Notes: generated by a model from the sequence alone, not told the origin. A stretch of DNA of 64,000 nucleotides from Halobellus litoreus (GCF_024464595.1 NZ_JANHAW010000002.1:1326192-1390191), one strand, 5' to 3'. Positions 23,636 through 32,713 are shown, numbered from the stretch's first letter. Translations and numbers: made by a program.

Positions 23636-25354
23636 TCAGGTCGTCCCGCCCTCGGCTGCGCGGTAGATCACGACGCCGTCGTTCTCGTAGACGCGTCTCC
23701 AGCCGTCGGCCCGCTCGAACGACCGTTCGAGCCGGCCGGACTGCGCGGCGTGCTCCCCGCGGATCGTGTACTGCCCCTTCGGCACGTAGACGTGCGTCGG
23801 TCGCTCGGTCTCGACCCGGGCCGCAGTGCGCTCGACGCAGTCGGCGCTCTGACACCTCGAAAGCGACTCGTACGCCGCGGCCTGCCGCGCGAAGGTCTCC
23901 GCGTCCACCCACTCGACGCCCCAGTGGCCGACGAGCAGCGTTCGGTCGGTCAGCGCGGGGAGCCACTCGGCGGCGTCGCCGATCACGACGAACCGCGCGT
24001 CGGGATCGGTTTCCGTCGCAATCCACTCCATCGCCTCGGCCGACTCGGCGTCCAGGAACTCCGGCGTGGAGGGATCGGTCACGAGCGTCGCTTCGTAGGC
24101 GAAATACCCGCCGCCGACGAGCGTTCCCAGGAGGATCACGGCCGCGGCCGCCGCCGCGCGGCGATCCATACCGACGCCGGTCGCGTCGTCGCCGTCGTGG
24201 TTCACCTCGTTGCCGTCGTCGTCCACGCCGGGAGAGACCAAGTTTCGGCGACGAACCCAGTCGGGCTCGGCGTCCCGAGCGCGCAGGAGCGTCACGACGA
24301 CCGTGGGGACGAGCACTGCGACCACCGTGTAGGCGAACCGGGGCTGTTCGAACAGCAGTTCGACGAGGACCAGCCAGACGGGGAGGAGGTACTCGCGACG
24401 AATTACCAGATAGACCGCGGGCACGAGCGCGAGGACGATTCCCGGCGAGACCGACCCCGCGAGCGCGTTGGCGCCGCCGCCGACGCCGCCGTGGGTTCCC
24501 GACGCCGCGGTGAAGACGCCGACCCCGTGGGTCGTGAGCGCCCACGCTAACCACGGCGACGCGAGCAGCGCACCGCCGAGACCGACAGCCAGTCCCGACA
24601 GGAATCCCGACGCCGACCGGTCAGAGAGGAGCCAGAAGAGGAGATGGCTCGCGACGACGAAAAGCGAGTACACCGGGTGCGTGAGCACCGTCAGGCCGAA
24701 CGCGACCCCACCGAGGCCGATCGCACCGCGCCGCGATGTCGGCGATGAGGCACGAACCGCTCCGTCCCGCGCGAACAGCTGGTATCCGGCGTAGATCGCG
24801 ACCATCGCGTAGCAGAACCCGAACGCGCGGACGACGCCACCGGCCGAGAGGTGCCACTCCAGGAGCTGCGGGTTCAGCGCCACCAGCCCGACCGCCGCCG
24901 TCCCCGCCGGCCGCGAGTCAGCGACGTCGCGACCGAGCAGATAGACCGGGAGCAGCGCGGCCACGAACCCGACGCTGGGAAGGAACCTGGAGACCGCGAC
25001 CGGATCGAAGCCGAGGTCGAGGAGCGCGGCGTACAGGTAGAACTGCAGCGGCGGGTAGGCGAACGGGATCCCGTCGGCGGTGTACCCTGGGATTCGCACT
25101 GGGAGCGCGTACCCGTTGACGACGATCTCGGCCGATATCTTCGCGTACAGCCCCGCGCCGTACGCGGGGTAGGGATTCGTCGCCAGGTAGACCGCGACGG
25201 CGACGACACCGGGGAGGAGGGCGAGTACGCACCAGGGTCGATCGCGGGCGTCGAACGGGACGGCCCTTCGCACGTCGTCGGCGACGGCCCGAGCGCGGGC
25301 GGACAGCGAGCGGGCCCGACGATCGGACGCCGGATCAGGTGGCTTCGAGTTCAT
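23636..25354 (-). CDS. GT-C type membrane glycosyltransferase-like protein
   Basis: 572 residues. About ten hydrophobic segments from residue 42 to 410, then a soluble C-terminal domain (about 420-572). The first loop holds YGAGLYAKISAEIVVNGYAL and GIPFAYPPLQFYLYAALLD, the layout of dolichyl-phosphate-sugar dependent GT-C enzymes and PMT/ArnT-like proteins. It likely transfers a sugar to a lipid or protein on the outer face. The Asp pair expected in the first loop is not obvious, so activity is unproven. A 59-codon frame overlaps its 5' end by 20 bases. Confidence 0.75.
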   Translation of the reverse strand: MNSKPPDPASDRRARSLSARARAVADDVRRAVPFDARDRPWCVLALLPGVVAVAVYLATNPYPAYGAGLYAKISAEIVVNGYALPVRIPGYTADGIPFAYPPLQFYLYAALLDLGFDPVAVSRFLPSVGFVAALLPVYLLGRDVADSRPAGTAAVGLVALNPQLLEWHLSAGGVVRAFGFCYAMVAIYAGYQLFARDGAVRASSPTSRRGAIGLGGVAFGLTVLTHPVYSLFVVASHLLFWLLSDRSASGFLSGLAVGLGGALLASPWLAWALTTHGVGVFTAASGTHGGVGGGANALAGSVSPGIVLALVPAVYLVIRREYLLPVWLVLVELLFEQPRFAYTVVAVLVPTVVVTLLRARDAEPDWVRRRNLVSPGVDDDGNEVNHDGDDATGVGMDRRAAAAAAVILLGTLVGGGYFAYEATLVTDPSTPEFLDAESAEAMEWIATETDPDARFVVIGDAAEWLPALTDRTLLVGHWGVEWVDAETFARQAAAYESLSRCQSADCVERTAARVETERPTHVYVPKGQYTIRGEHAAQSGRLERSFERADGWRRVYENDGVVIYRAAEGGTT

Positions 25355-25514
25355 AGCTGTTCGAATCGAACTGGTGCTCCGAGTTCGGCCTGTGCGCGAG
25401 GATCCACGATCGGTGATCGATCACCGCTCGGAAGCGCCTGTCGACGCCCGGGTCGCCGGTCACCTGGTCGTTCGTCCGTTCGATCCGGACGTCTTCCCGA
25501 GCGAGCGCGGCCAC
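25335..25514 (-). CDS. Possible 59-residue protein upstream of the glycosyltransferase
   Basis: A GTG-started frame with strong GC bias at third codon positions. It contains DVRIERTNDQVTGDPGVDRR and ends near SYELEAT. It overlaps the first 20 bases of the next gene in a different frame. The competing frame of the same strand is Arg/Pro-rich and looks false. It may be a small real gene, or the C-terminal remnant of a larger one, since coding-like sequence continues about 20 codons upstream to a TAG. No family is recognised. Confidence 0.4.
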   Translation of the reverse strand: MAALAREDVRIERTNDQVTGDPGVDRRFRAVIDHRSWILAHRPNSEHQFDSNSYELEAT

Positions 25515-25653
25515 CGAGAGGACGGCGAGTGGGCGCAGCGTCCGCGGCTGGTTCGACGTGAGGGGACCATACCACTACCGGTCACCTAGTGTGATAGACG
25601 CTGTGGGCGCGGCGACCCAAGCGCTATTACCGTCGTGCGGCTATCAAAAAGAT

Positions 25654-27495
25654 ATGGCGGAGTCGTCGAAGGGGTGCGGGGTTCGACGCCGGGAGATGCT
25701 CGGAGCGCTCGGAGCGGGAGCGGCAGCGAGCGTCGGCGGCTGTCTCCGTCGCGCCCGTTCGATCGCGGGGTGGGAGTCGATGGAGCGCGTCTCACTCCGG
25801 ATCAAGACCCTCCCCGCCGACGCGGACCCGTACGCCCTCCACACGGCGCGGGCACTCACGTCGTGGTACCAGGCGGCCGGCATCGACGCGCAGGTGGTTC
25901 CGGTGTCGGAGGAAGAACTCCTCCGCCAGGTGCTCTTGAGCAAGGACTTCGACATCTTTCTGATCCGGACGGCGACGATCCAGCGGGATCCAGATATCTT
26001 CTATCCACTGTTGCACTCGCGGTTCGCCGACGCTCGTGGGAGGCAAAACCCCTTCGGATACACAGATCTCGACGTCGACGAGTGGCTGGAGCGACAGCGA
26101 CGCGCGACCGGCGAGCGGAGGCGAGAAATCGTCGCCGAGTTACAGCGATCGATCGCTCGGTCACAGCCGTTCACCGTTATCGGGTTCCCCGACGAGATCC
26201 GGGCCGCACGGCGGGCGAACTACACGAACTGGCGGAGCGCGAACCTCAGAGCACCGCAGGGCTATCTGACGCTTAAACGGGGTGGCGAAGGCCCGTCTGA
26301 GACGAACGAGGCGAACGCGGGCGACGAAGAGGCGGTCCTCAGGGTGGTCGGGACCGATCGTCGTGCGACGGAGAACCTGAATCCGCTCTCCGTGGAGTAT
26401 CGACGGTCCGGCGTGCTGACTGGCCTGTTGTACGACTCCCTCGGGCGGGTCACCTCCGAAGGGACGACACCGTGGCTCGCAGCGTCCTGGGCGTTCTCCG
26501 AGACCGGCGACGACCCCCGAGCAGCGGTGCGGTTGCGTTCGGGACAGACGTGGCACGACGGAGAACCGCTGACGGCCGAGGACATCGCCTTCACCTACGC
26601 GCTGCTGGCGGACACGTCGCTCGGTTCCTCGGAAGGACAGGACGGTGAGACGGCGGCGGAGACGCGGGTGCCCGCCCCCCGGTTTCAGGGTCGAAGCGGA
26701 CTCGTCGAGGACGTCCAGGCCGCGGAGTCGGACGTCGCAGTCTTCCGGTTCCGCGACTGTTCTCCCCGAGTGGCGACGCGTGCGTTCACCGTGCCGATCC
26801 TGCCGAAGCACGTCTGGCAGGCGCGGACGGGTCCGGCCTCGATCAGCGGGATCGAAGTCGGGAGTGCGACGGAGGCGCTCGTGACGAACAACATCCCACC
26901 CGTCGGAAGCGGACCGCTCCGGTTCGTACAGAACACGCCTCGGGAATCGCTAGTCCTCGAGACCACGGGGAACCACTTCCTCTTCGACGAAAGGGATGCG
27001 GGCGAGCGGGAGGTGGTCGGTCCGCCAGAATTCGATCGCTTGGAGATACAGGTGGTCGGGTCCGACGACGCCGCCGTCGGCGTCGTCGCCGAGGGCGATG
27101 CCGACGTGACCGGCACGCCCGTCGGCGCGGACACGGTGCCCCGTATCGGTCGCACGGGCGGGCTCGAACTCCTCGTAAACCGGTCGGCGGCACCGTACAT
27201 CGTCGGCTACAACACGCAGATTCCACCGCTCACGAACCCGCGGTTCAGGCACACTCTCGCGCGTCTGGTGGACCGCTCACACATCGCCGCCGACGTGTTC
27301 AACGGCTACGCGCGTCCCGCAGTGAGCCTTCTCGAAGGGACCGAGTGGGTGCCGGACGATCTCCGGTGGGACGGGACCGATCCGGTGACGCCGTTCCTCG
27401 GGACGGAGGGCGAACTGAACATCCCGCAGGTCAGATCGGAGTTTCGAAACGCCGGATTCCAGTACGAAGCGGAGAAACTCGTGAGGATGACATAA
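25654..27495 (+). CDS. Family 5 solute-binding lipoprotein, apparently circularly permuted
   Basis: 613 residues. A twin-arginine-like stretch (RRREMLG) and a lipobox (SVGGC, Cys30) mark an exported lipoprotein. Residues about 46-208 resemble the C-terminal part of SBP family 5: WYQAAGIDAQVVPVSEEELL, FDIFLIRTATIQRDPDIFYP and YTDLDVDEWLERQRR. Residues about 228-613 then give the canonical N-terminal part: VVGTDRRATENLNPL, TPWLAASWAF and SGQTWHDGEPLTAEDIAFTY, ending at SEFRNAGF where normal members still have a lobe to go. The order is therefore swapped. No permease or ATPase genes are adjacent. The stop overlaps the next start by one base (TAATG). Confidence 0.8.
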   Translation: MAESSKGCGVRRREMLGALGAGAAASVGGCLRRARSIAGWESMERVSLRIKTLPADADPYALHTARALTSWYQAAGIDAQVVPVSEEELLRQVLLSKDFDIFLIRTATIQRDPDIFYPLLHSRFADARGRQNPFGYTDLDVDEWLERQRRATGERRREIVAELQRSIARSQPFTVIGFPDEIRAARRANYTNWRSANLRAPQGYLTLKRGGEGPSETNEANAGDEEAVLRVVGTDRRATENLNPLSVEYRRSGVLTGLLYDSLGRVTSEGTTPWLAASWAFSETGDDPRAAVRLRSGQTWHDGEPLTAEDIAFTYALLADTSLGSSEGQDGETAAETRVPAPRFQGRSGLVEDVQAAESDVAVFRFRDCSPRVATRAFTVPILPKHVWQARTGPASISGIEVGSATEALVTNNIPPVGSGPLRFVQNTPRESLVLETTGNHFLFDERDAGEREVVGPPEFDRLEIQVVGSDDAAVGVVAEGDADVTGTPVGADTVPRIGRTGGLELLVNRSAAPYIVGYNTQIPPLTNPRFRHTLARLVDRSHIAADVFNGYARPAVSLLEGTEWVPDDLRWDGTDPVTPFLGTEGELNIPQVRSEFRNAGFQYEAEKLVRMT

Positions 27496-28358
27496 TGGCA
27501 CTCGCCGACGTGGTGTTCCAGCTCGGTCTCGTGGTGGTTGCCGGTCATCTACTCGCGATGCTGTTCGTGGTCGAGCGGAGCGGTCGACGGCGGAGTCGCG
27601 GACTCGTCTCGCTGGTCGATCGGATCCGATCGAATCTGACCGCGGTCGCGCCCACCCTCGGCGCCCTCGCCGCCGTCCTCGCCGTCAACAAGGTCGTCCG
27701 CGACGTCGGGGTCGAGCTGTCGTGGCTCATCGGGATCAACCTGACCGGGAACATCTACCTGCTCGAATCGCAGTTCGTCGCGACGATCCAGCGCTTCGCA
27801 CACCCGGCGCTGACGGCGTACTTCGGGTTCGTGTACGTGTTCGGCTACACGTTCCTCCTGACGTTCCCCGTGCTCGCGTACGCGATCTGCGAACGGGCTC
27901 GACCGCTGCGAGTGCTGTTTCGCGCGTACATCCTCAACTACGGGATCGGCCTCCTCTGCTACGTCCTGTTCGTCGCGTACGGCCCGCGGAACTTTATGCC
28001 GGAACTGGTCGAACCGCTGCTGTACGCGAGTTGGCCGCAGTCGCAGTTGCTCGTTCAACAGGTCAACGTGAACACGAACGTGTTCCCGTCGCTGCACGCC
28101 TCGCTGTCTGCGACGGTCGCGCTCCTCGCGTACCGGTTCCGCGCGGTGTATGCCCGCTGGCTTCCGGTCGCGACGGCGCTTGCGGTCTCGATCACCGTCT
28201 CGACGATGTATCTCGGCATCCATTGGGCGACCGACGTCGTCGCCGGAATCGTCGTCGCGTGGGTGAGCGTCGAGCTCGCCGAGCGGACCGAGGAGGGGAC
28301 GATCCGCGAACCGCTACGCCGACTGCAGGGGCGCGAAAGTGAGGCGGTTCGGCGGTGA
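27495..28358 (+). CDS. PAP2-family membrane phosphatase / inositolphosphotransferase-like
   Basis: 287 residues, about six transmembrane segments. The phosphatase motifs are NVFPSLHASLSATVALLAY and GIHWATDVVAG, matching motifs C2 and C3 of the PAP2 superfamily in the Aur1/IPC-synthase branch. These enzymes dephosphorylate or transfer lipid head groups at the membrane. The ATG shares its A with the TAA stop codon of the binding-protein gene, so the two are tightly coupled. With the LssY-like protein and the GT-C enzyme it forms a membrane/lipid-glycan neighbourhood, though on mixed strands. Confidence 0.87.
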   Translation: MALADVVFQLGLVVVAGHLLAMLFVVERSGRRRSRGLVSLVDRIRSNLTAVAPTLGALAAVLAVNKVVRDVGVELSWLIGINLTGNIYLLESQFVATIQRFAHPALTAYFGFVYVFGYTFLLTFPVLAYAICERARPLRVLFRAYILNYGIGLLCYVLFVAYGPRNFMPELVEPLLYASWPQSQLLVQQVNVNTNVFPSLHASLSATVALLAYRFRAVYARWLPVATALAVSITVSTMYLGIHWATDVVAGIVVAWVSVELAERTEEGTIREPLRRLQGRESEAVRR

Positions 28359-28595
28359 AGGGGTCGTCGCAACTCGCGCGCGAGGACGGGATGCCTCGCG
28401 AACAGGTGGCAAAGGGAGATGGAGATTGCGCGTGGCGAAGTCGGAGCACGCGACAAACTCGGAAGTGGGGTTTCACGACGAACGCCGTCGTCCGATCCGA
28501 CTGCCACCCAGTTCGGTCATCGACTCCGTAGAAGGCCGTCTACAGCAGTTCTTCGACCTCGCGTCAGGAATCCGACTGGGTCCGTTACCGGAGAG

Positions 28596-30596
28596 TCACG
28601 TGAGCCAATCGCGTATCTTGGACACCGCCTTCCAGACGAGCCATATGACTCCACCGACGGCCATCATTCCCGCTGCCGGCAGAGTCACGCCAACGAGGGC
28701 GAGCGGATCGATCGACGGTTCGACGAAGCCGTTCCCCGTCGAGACGGCCCACGTCGCTGAAAACGAGAGAAGGAACGCGGTGATGAAAGACCAAGACCAG
28801 AGGAATTCACCGGGTCCTCGAAGTAGAAAGGCCCCAACCAAGAAGGCGACGAGGCCGTTCGCCCACGATCGGAGAAGTCCCTCGTCCACGCTGACGTCCA
28901 CCGGGGGAGCATCGTCTCGCGCACTGAGAACGACAGTTGGGAACCAGTCCTCGAAGACCTCCATATCGAGGTCTTCGAGTTCGTACGAGCCGTCTTCGGT
29001 TCGCTCATACCGTGTCGCCAGAACCGGATTCTCCCGGTCGTCAGCGACGACGATGACGTCCGCGTCGTTGTTCCAAACGGCTCGGGACTTCCCCCAGAAG
29101 AGGTGTCTTTCCGTTTCCGAATCTTCGAACTGCTCTCCTTCGCCCGGTTCAGGTCCGGTGTGAACCGTGACCGTGGTGCCGGGTTCGAGATGGAAGCCCG
29201 GATCGAAGGTAAAGGCGTGTTCACCCGCTCGCACGCGACCCGCTTCCTCCGCAGCGTCAGAGATCGTCCAGCCCTCGAGATCGAGGGGTTCGTCACCCGC
29301 GTTCTCGAATGACAGATACTCCTGTTCGGGGTTCGTGTGGTCGTCGCCCGGCGAATCGGGGTTGATCCGACCGAGCACGAGTTCGCCCTTGTGGGATTCG
29401 ACCGTGACCGTCTCGGTTTTGGTGTCGGTAGTTTGCTGACGATCCGTGACCGTCAGCGTGACGTCGTACTCGTCGGCTTTGGCGAACGAGTGGACGAACC
29501 GCGGCGTGACCTCGTCGTCGCCGTCGATCGACCAGTGATAATTGGTGATCAGATCACCCGGATCGGGGTCGGAGGATCGCCGTCCATCGAAGACGATCGG
29601 CCTTCCCGGCTCCGGTTCCGACGGGGAATACCAGATCTTGGCGTCCGGCGGGTGATTATCGTTATTGTTATCATTCCATCGTTTCCGAACTTCCCGGAGA
29701 AACACCGTCCCGAGGACCCCACCGGCCCCTCCCACAACGATGTCCATCGGGGGCTCCGCACCGTCTCTTTCCGGCGTGTCGGGTAGTGTCGGCGGCGCTG
29801 TCGTCCGCGTCGGTCCCTCACTCGTCTGCGTCGGCTCGACCGCTTCTGTCGTCGTGGACGGTGATGTGGCGTCCCGAACGATCGCCTCGTCGATAACTCG
29901 CTCACCGTCGGCAGTGTAGGGTTGATCCCGAGACGGGTCGAAGGTCCGGTCGCGGTCGGTGTCGAGGTGTGGCGTCGCCACCAGCGTCGTTCGGCCGCTG
30001 ATTCCTCGGTCGAGTGAGACTTCGAGTTGCGAGTAGGTTTGATCCGGCTCCAGGAACCGACTCACGCCGATGATCGGTCCCTCGGCGGTTCCCTCGTGGA
30101 CCGAGACGAACCCGCCGACTTCCAGCGAGACGGCTTCGAGAGAGACGATCGTCCCAGACGCCTGCGCAATCTGATCGTCGAACTCGAGCGACGCCGTCAC
30201 CGTTCGAACGACGCCCGGTGCCCTGGCAAGCGGTTCGTTCTGGTAGCTCACCACTATCACGAATTCGAGCCCCTCATCGAATCCAGAGAGGTCGAAGCTC
30301 GCCGACCAGATTCCAGCGTCGGTTACCGCCGTTTCGCTCGTCAAGAGGAGGGGAGTGGCTCCAGTGGACTCGATCCTCACGGTAAACTCCGCTCCCGGAT
30401 TGAACGTCGACGTTCCAGTGACGGTGGCATCCGGTATGGGAGGAAGGAACACCTCGTCACCGAGCGTACGGTCGATCGTGACGGCGTCAGCGGACTGGGC
30501 TCCAGTCTCGGTTGAATACTGGGTGGCCGCGATGACGCCGCCGCTCACGGCCCCCGCGGTCACGAGCAGGTCGCGGCGGGTTACCCTGAACGGCAT
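28596..30596 (-). CDS. Tat-exported PKD / lamin-tail domain surface protein
   Basis: 666 residues. TRRDLLVTAGAVSGGV is a Tat-like signal. Then a beta-rich region (45-140), a DUF7282-like domain (141-240, with GGFVSVHEG), a Thr/Pro-rich stalk (243-275), a weak hydrophobic stretch (285-300), a PKD domain (318-400), a lamin-tail domain (405-530, LVLGRINPDSPGDDH and YLSFENAGDEPLDLEGW), and three hydrophobic segments from about 575 to the end. The domains point to protein or DNA contact on the outer face. Codon use is less GC-rich than that of neighbours and its promoter is AT-rich, which suggests acquired DNA. Confidence 0.75.
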   Translation of the reverse strand: MPFRVTRRDLLVTAGAVSGGVIAATQYSTETGAQSADAVTIDRTLGDEVFLPPIPDATVTGTSTFNPGAEFTVRIESTGATPLLLTSETAVTDAGIWSASFDLSGFDEGLEFVIVVSYQNEPLARAPGVVRTVTASLEFDDQIAQASGTIVSLEAVSLEVGGFVSVHEGTAEGPIIGVSRFLEPDQTYSQLEVSLDRGISGRTTLVATPHLDTDRDRTFDPSRDQPYTADGERVIDEAIVRDATSPSTTTEAVEPTQTSEGPTRTTAPPTLPDTPERDGAEPPMDIVVGGAGGVLGTVFLREVRKRWNDNNNDNHPPDAKIWYSPSEPEPGRPIVFDGRRSSDPDPGDLITNYHWSIDGDDEVTPRFVHSFAKADEYDVTLTVTDRQQTTDTKTETVTVESHKGELVLGRINPDSPGDDHTNPEQEYLSFENAGDEPLDLEGWTISDAAEEAGRVRAGEHAFTFDPGFHLEPGTTVTVHTGPEPGEGEQFEDSETERHLFWGKSRAVWNNDADVIVVADDRENPVLATRYERTEDGSYELEDLDMEVFEDWFPTVVLSARDDAPPVDVSVDEGLLRSWANGLVAFLVGAFLLRGPGEFLWSWSFITAFLLSFSATWAVSTGNGFVEPSIDPLALVGVTLPAAGMMAVGGVIWLVWKAVSKIRDWLT

Positions 30597-30606
30597 CCAT
30601 TTGATA

Positions 30607-30629
30607 GTACATTATTGTACATTATAAAA
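30607..30629 (-). promoter_or_regulatory. Promoter of the surface-protein gene with octamer direct repeats
   Basis: GTACATTA occurs at 30607-30614 and 30617-30624, one helical turn apart. TTATAAAA (30622-30629) reads TTTTATAA on the minus strand and lies about 26 bases before the ATG at 30596. The repeats fall between the TATA box and the start codon, where a bound repressor would block transcription. The local sequence is very AT-rich. Confidence 0.6.
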
Positions 30630-30849
30630 TATGGTAAATGTATGACTGCCGTCCGTTCAACCGCTCGGATTTCGAGGATTTCCGATCGATACCCGCTCGG
30701 ATAGCCAGACGCAGCGCTTCACAGTGGTCGAATCGACGACTGGTTCGGGGATCCCGGTAACAGCGTCGACGGGCGTTCGTTCGACGAACGGACTCATATT
30801 CGCCAGCAGCGTAACTGCGCCGCGGAGTGAGCGAAGCGAACGAACCCGA

Positions 30850-30863
30850 CGGGATTTATCCCG
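30850..30863 (+). promoter_or_regulatory. Palindromic TATA region of the uspA gene
   Basis: CGGGAT-TT-ATCCCG is a perfect palindrome that contains the TTTAT box, about 25 bases before the ATG at 30885. It is flanked by two copies of GAAGCGAACGAAC (30833-30845 and 30868-30880). This arrangement suggests a regulator binding site over the promoter. Confidence 0.5.
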
Positions 30864-30884
30864 GACCGAAGCGAACGAACGGCT

Positions 30885-31352
30885 ATGTTCGAGACGATCG
30901 TCATCGCGACGGACGGCTCCGAGAGCGTCAGGCGAGCCGTCGACGTGGCGCTCGATCTCGCGGACCGCTTCGACGCCGAAGTGCACTGCCTGTACGTGGT
31001 CGACGAGGGCGACGTGGCGTCCTCGCCGGAACGCCTCCGCGACGAGATGGAAGACGCGCTGGTCGAACGGGGCGAAGAGGCGATCGACGAGGTCCGTGGA
31101 TCGACCGATCGGGACGTCGTCGCCGCGGTCGAGGAGGGGCGACCGGAGTCGGAGATCGACGAGTACGCCCGCGGCGTCGACGCCGACGTCGTCGTGATGG
31201 GCACCCGCGGACGGCACGGAGAGAACCGGTTCCTCCTCGGATCGGTGGCCGAGCGCGTTGTCAGGACGTGTCCGATCCCGGTGTTGACCGTCCGCCAGCT
31301 CGCCGAGGACGAGGGTGAAGCGGAGCTGACTGGGACGCCGGAGACGGCCTGA
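30885..31352 (+). CDS. UspA-family universal stress protein
   Basis: 155 residues with the complete ATP-binding pattern MGTRGRHGENRFLLGSVAERV and the N-terminal VIATDGSESVRRAVDVAL. Haloarchaea carry many such proteins for stress survival; the specific stress is unknown. The gene is single, with a palindromic promoter 25 bases upstream. Confidence 0.93.
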   Translation: MFETIVIATDGSESVRRAVDVALDLADRFDAEVHCLYVVDEGDVASSPERLRDEMEDALVERGEEAIDEVRGSTDRDVVAAVEEGRPESEIDEYARGVDADVVVMGTRGRHGENRFLLGSVAERVVRTCPIPVLTVRQLAEDEGEAELTGTPETA

Positions 31353-31443
31353 GCCGTCCCGACCGCCGATCGGATCCGACCGCGGAGGCTCCAGCGAGTA
31401 CGGAACCACGGCGGTTTTCACGCGGGCCCCCGTCGGTCCGGCT

Positions 31444-32688
31444 ATGGAAGACGAACTCATCGACAGCGCGAGCCTCTCGCTTTCCCGGAAGTCGCAACTC
31501 CCCGGGACGGGCTTCTTCTACCCCGACTCGCTCGACGAGGATCGAACCGAGGAACGCGTCGCGGAAGCCGTCGACGGCGCGGAGGCGGTCGTCGTCGCCG
31601 ACACCGACGCCGACGGCCTCGGATGCGTCGCGCTGATCCGCGAACTGTACGATGCGACCCTCGAGTGGGCGACCTTCGAAGACGACATCTCCGAGCGCGT
31701 CGAGCGGTGGGGGAGCGACGGGGCGACCGAAGAGTCCGATTCCGAGAATGCGGACGACGACGACGAAGACGACGAGCGCGCCACGTCGACCGTCGCCCTC
31801 GTCGGCGCCGGCCCCTACTCGCTGGACGAGGCGCTCGAAAACGTCGCCGAGCACGCTCCGGAAGGGGTCGACCTCTACGTCTGCGACCTCTGTCCCGACG
31901 AGTACGCGTGGATCGCCGAGGAACTCGCGGCCGCCGTCGAGATCGCGTCGTCGGTGGCGTGGTACGATCACCACCAGTGGAGCGACGAGACCGCGGCGGC
32001 GGTTCGCGAGGCGGGCGTCGACCTCGTCGTCGGCGAGTCCGACGAGGAGTGTACCGTCGACGTGACGCTGCGGTCCCTCGATTACGACTTCGACGAGCGG
32101 TGGGCCGAACTCGCGGCGGTCACGCGGGATCACGACCTCTGGCTGAAGGAGGATCCCCGGAGCGACGACCTCGCGGACTACGCCTACTGGACGGACCCCG
32201 AGGAGTACGTCACGGTCGTCGGCCGGTTCGGCGTCGACCTCCCCGCAGTCGTCGAGGAGTACATCGAACTCCGCCGCGTCGAGAAGGAGGAACTGATCGA
32301 GGCGGCCGTCTCCCGCGCCGAGACGAAGCAGGTCGGCCCCTGGACGGTCGGCGTCACCTACGGCCGCTGTTCGCAGAACGAGGTCGCCGAAGCGTTGCGA
32401 CAGGACGGAGCAGACGCCGCGGTCGTCGTCAAACCCGCCGGCAGCGCGAGCATCCGCGGGTCCGAGGGGTTCGAACGCGCCCACGAGGTCGCCGGCCACG
32501 TCAACGGCGGCGGCCACCCGAAAGCCGCGGGCTGCAAGCCGGACATCTACGACGATATGCTGGATTACGCCCACCACTGGACGACGCAGGGCGCGACGGC
32601 GAAACGGGTCATCCTCCGAGCGTTCGAACGGGTCGCCGCGGAGGTCGAAGCCGAGGGGGACGGAGACGAGTCCGACGAAAGCGAGTGA
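31444..32688 (+). CDS. DHH/DHHA1-family phosphoesterase (RecJ-like)
   Basis: 414 residues. DHH motifs are ADTDADGLGCVALIREL near residue 52 and AWYDHHQWSDE near 178; the DHHA1 motif HVNGGGHPKAAGC is near 358. Members cleave nucleic-acid ends or small oligonucleotides and cyclic dinucleotides. Between the first two motifs lies a very acidic insertion (about residues 96-115) that is probably a disordered loop. The C-terminus is also acidic. The gene ends 20 bases before the TATA box of candidate RNA copy C and is convergent with the next gene. Confidence 0.9.
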   Translation: MEDELIDSASLSLSRKSQLPGTGFFYPDSLDEDRTEERVAEAVDGAEAVVVADTDADGLGCVALIRELYDATLEWATFEDDISERVERWGSDGATEESDSENADDDDEDDERATSTVALVGAGPYSLDEALENVAEHAPEGVDLYVCDLCPDEYAWIAEELAAAVEIASSVAWYDHHQWSDETAAAVREAGVDLVVGESDEECTVDVTLRSLDYDFDERWAELAAVTRDHDLWLKEDPRSDDLADYAYWTDPEEYVTVVGRFGVDLPAVVEEYIELRRVEKEELIEAAVSRAETKQVGPWTVGVTYGRCSQNEVAEALRQDGADAAVVVKPAGSASIRGSEGFERAHEVAGHVNGGGHPKAAGCKPDIYDDMLDYAHHWTTQGATAKRVILRAFERVAAEVEAEGDGDESDESE

Positions 32689-32707
32689 GGCGTTCTTCGG
32701 GCTGACG

Positions 32708-32713
32708 TTTATA
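32708..32713 (+). promoter_or_regulatory. TATA box of small-RNA copy C
   Basis: TTTATA, followed after exactly 24 bases by GTGACGTAG. A perfect hairpin GCGGGC/GCCCGC fills the DNA between box and start. Confidence 0.6.

Noticed and set aside
30657..30797. 46-codon minus-strand frame downstream of the usp promoter region
   Set aside because: Third-position bias is weak, there is no family match and no promoter; more likely spacer.
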